The translations under genes were made by a program, and so were the position numbers. The notes beneath the pieces were generated by a model. That model saw only the letters and a program-made list of their open reading frames with translations. It did not search any database and was not told the origin of the DNA. Source: CAZIQY01 sp964541605 (GTDB taxonomy: Bacteria; Desulfobacterota; Syntrophia; Syntrophales; UBA2185). From it: 21,749 nucleotides of DNA. Below are positions 20,838 through 21,749 of this stretch, piece by piece. Where the stretch lies: NCBI GenBank assembly GCA_964541605.1, contig CAZIQY010000044.1:1-21749 (forward strand), written 5' to 3'. The first letter of the stretch is position 1. Every line of letters begins with the position of its first letter.

Positions 20838-21749
20838 TGAAGCTCTGAAATACCTTGATCGTGGATATCCTGTTATCCCGATAAGACCAGACAAAAAGCC
20901 ATTTATTAAGTGGCAGGAATTCCAGAAGAGGCAATCAACTTCTGACGAAGTGCGGCAATGGTGGGATAAATGGCCTAATGCCATGATCGGAACTGTTACA
21001 GGTGAAATATCAAAACTTTTTATCGTCGATTGCGACACACCGGAAGCTTATCAAAAAGTACAGGAATACATTCCCGACAGCTTAGATATCCCGACCGTGG
21101 ATACCCCAAGAGGTGGAAAACACCTTTGGTTTCATTCTGACAGTCCCATATCGGGAACAGCAGGCGTTATGCCGGGGCTTGATATCCGTGGTCAAGGCAA
21201 TTACATCATTGCGCCACCTTCTGCAAATGGAGAGGGTAAAAGATATGTCTGGATGCCTGAGCTTTCCCTTGATGATATCGAGCCGCCGTCGGTACCTGAG
21301 CCCTTATATAAATATATTTCTTTATATACATATAGGGAGCGTAACACTTGTAACGCCACTGCCGGAAAAATGTTCGAGGACGGCAGACGCGACAATGACC
21401 TTTTCCATACAGCTAATGTCCTGACCAAAGGCGGCATGCCTGCCGAAGAAATTGCACAAGTCCTTGAAAGACTTATCCTTTCATGGGGCGAAAAACCGGA
21501 TTCTAAATGGATTGCCGACAAAATCGAGAGCGCAAAAAAGCGGGATTCGAGGCGATCCGGCGACGTTACGAAGGCAATCGAGGAGTGGATAAGCGTAACA
21601 GATGGTAACTTTAGCGTAACAGACTGTTACAAAGCGTTACAAAGCGTAACAGATTCCCAGCAGGCAACCTTCCGGGTTATCCTGCATCGTCTATCTGTCA
21701 ATGGTAATTTAAAACTGTACCAATTCTGGTCATTGAAAAGTGTACCACC
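20824..21749 (+). CDS. Bifunctional DNA primase/polymerase, 3' truncated by the window
   Basis: The frame is open from ATG 20824 to the last base (308 complete codons). The N-terminal domain is a Prim-Pol of the archaeo-eukaryotic primase superfamily: RGYPVIPIRPDKKPFIKW, the metal motif IVDCDT (Asp67/Asp69), TPRGGKHLWFH, and GLDIRGQGNYIIAPPS. The region from about 245 on (VTKAIEEWISVTDGNFSVTDCYK...VILHRLSVNG) looks like a winged-helix domain. A P-loop helicase domain commonly follows in such proteins and would lie beyond the window. It is predicted to prime and start replication of the element. Its start overlaps the 49-aa gene by 14 bases; only a weak GGGA precedes the ATG. Confidence 0.88.
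   Translation, partial: MNNLSEALKYLDRGYPVIPIRPDKKPFIKWQEFQKRQSTSDEVRQWWDKWPNAMIGTVTGEISKLFIVDCDTPEAYQKVQEYIPDSLDIPTVDTPRGGKHLWFHSDSPISGTAGVMPGLDIRGQGNYIIAPPSANGEGKRYVWMPELSLDDIEPPSVPEPLYKYISLYTYRERNTCNATAGKMFEDGRRDNDLFHTANVLTKGGMPAEEIAQVLERLILSWGEKPDSKWIADKIESAKKRDSRRSGDVTKAIEEWISVTDGNFSVTDCYKALQSVTDSQQATFRVILHRLSVNGNLKLYQFWSLKSVP
21565..21650. repeat. Helically phased GTAAC/GTTAC array inside the primase gene
   Basis: GTAAC or its complement GTTAC starts at 21565, 21595, 21605, 21616, 21626, 21636 and 21646. The last six are spaced 10, 11, 10, 10 and 10 bp, one turn of the helix. Within this, AGCGTAACAGA occurs at 21592, 21613 and 21643, and GTAACA-GAC-TGTTAC is a perfect inverted repeat (21616-21630, as GTAACAGACTGTTAC). 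Since 10 and 11 are not multiples of three, the pentamers fall in different codon phases. An iteron-like protein-binding site is inferred. Confidence 0.7.

Larger units (their letters stand above)
18134..21749 (+). mobile_element. Left part of an integrative element at tRNA-Arg
   Basis: The unit begins at the tRNA-Arg fragment and carries, all on the plus strand, a tyrosine integrase, an unknown Cys-cluster protein, an AlpA-like HTH protein, a small protein and a primase-polymerase. By eye the DNA is more AT-rich than the housekeeping region. The gene set suggests a self-replicating integrative plasmid, a satellite or a prophage remnant. No capsid, packaging or conjugation gene is in the visible part, so the type is undecided. 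The right end lies outside the window. Confidence 0.8.

Noticed and set aside
1..21749. CRISPR array
   Set aside because: No regularly spaced 24-40 bp direct repeats were seen; the repeated motifs in the primase gene are far too short and close together.

Overview
The window looks like a chromosomal segment of a Deltaproteobacterium (Desulfobacterota), probably a Syntrophales-like syntroph (Syntrophus/Smithella type). This is inferred from four things: a K+-dependent membrane pyrophosphatase with Na+-pump-type residues, the order ispE / tRNA-Gln / prs / rplY / pth, a DUF1844 gene, and a methylmalonyl-CoA decarboxylase-like gene. No 16S gene is present, so the assignment stays tentative.

Region 1 (1-10216, nearly all minus strand) is a tightly packed housekeeping array. 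In transcription order it reads: DAC-domain c-di-AMP synthase, clpB, htpX, DUF1844, ispE, tRNA-Gln(TTG), prs, rplY, pth, hppA, ending in a strong hairpin at 68-100. A TTGACA-N17-TATTTT promoter precedes the DAC gene. Bases 1-46 hold two near-identical 20-bp direct repeats, possibly the terminus of an insertion sequence that lies mostly outside the window.

Region 2 (10217-12035): rpoH (sigma-32) diverges from the DAC/clpB/htpX array, so a heat-shock sigma factor faces two classic heat-shock genes and a second-messenger synthase across a 155-bp spacer. A secreted formylglycine-generating-enzyme-fold protein without the catalytic cysteines converges on rpoH.

Region 3 (12069-15623, minus) is the classic rpsF-rpsR-DUF2232-rplI-dnaB operon. 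Region 4 (15947-18133) holds an scpB-like methylmalonyl-CoA decarboxylase, a 599-bp non-coding stretch, a GNAT acetyltransferase, a perfect 19-bp-stem terminator and a REP-like palindromic repeat.

Region 5 (about 18134 to the right edge) is the left end of an integrative element. It starts at a truncated tRNA-Arg(CCG) that keeps only the 3' part from the anticodon arm to CCA, which is the signature of integration into a tRNA 3' end. A plus-strand module follows: tyrosine integrase, an unknown 310-aa protein with a C-terminal four-cysteine cluster, an AlpA-like HTH protein, a 49-aa protein, and a primase-polymerase that runs off the window. Most of these genes overlap their neighbours. Inside the primase-polymerase gene the pentamer GTAAC/GTTAC occurs seven times in 86 bp, six of them spaced 10 or 11 bp apart. 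This spacing is not a multiple of three, so it is a DNA-level array and not a peptide repeat. It is the best candidate here for something undescribed: an iteron-like replication or control site embedded in a replication gene.
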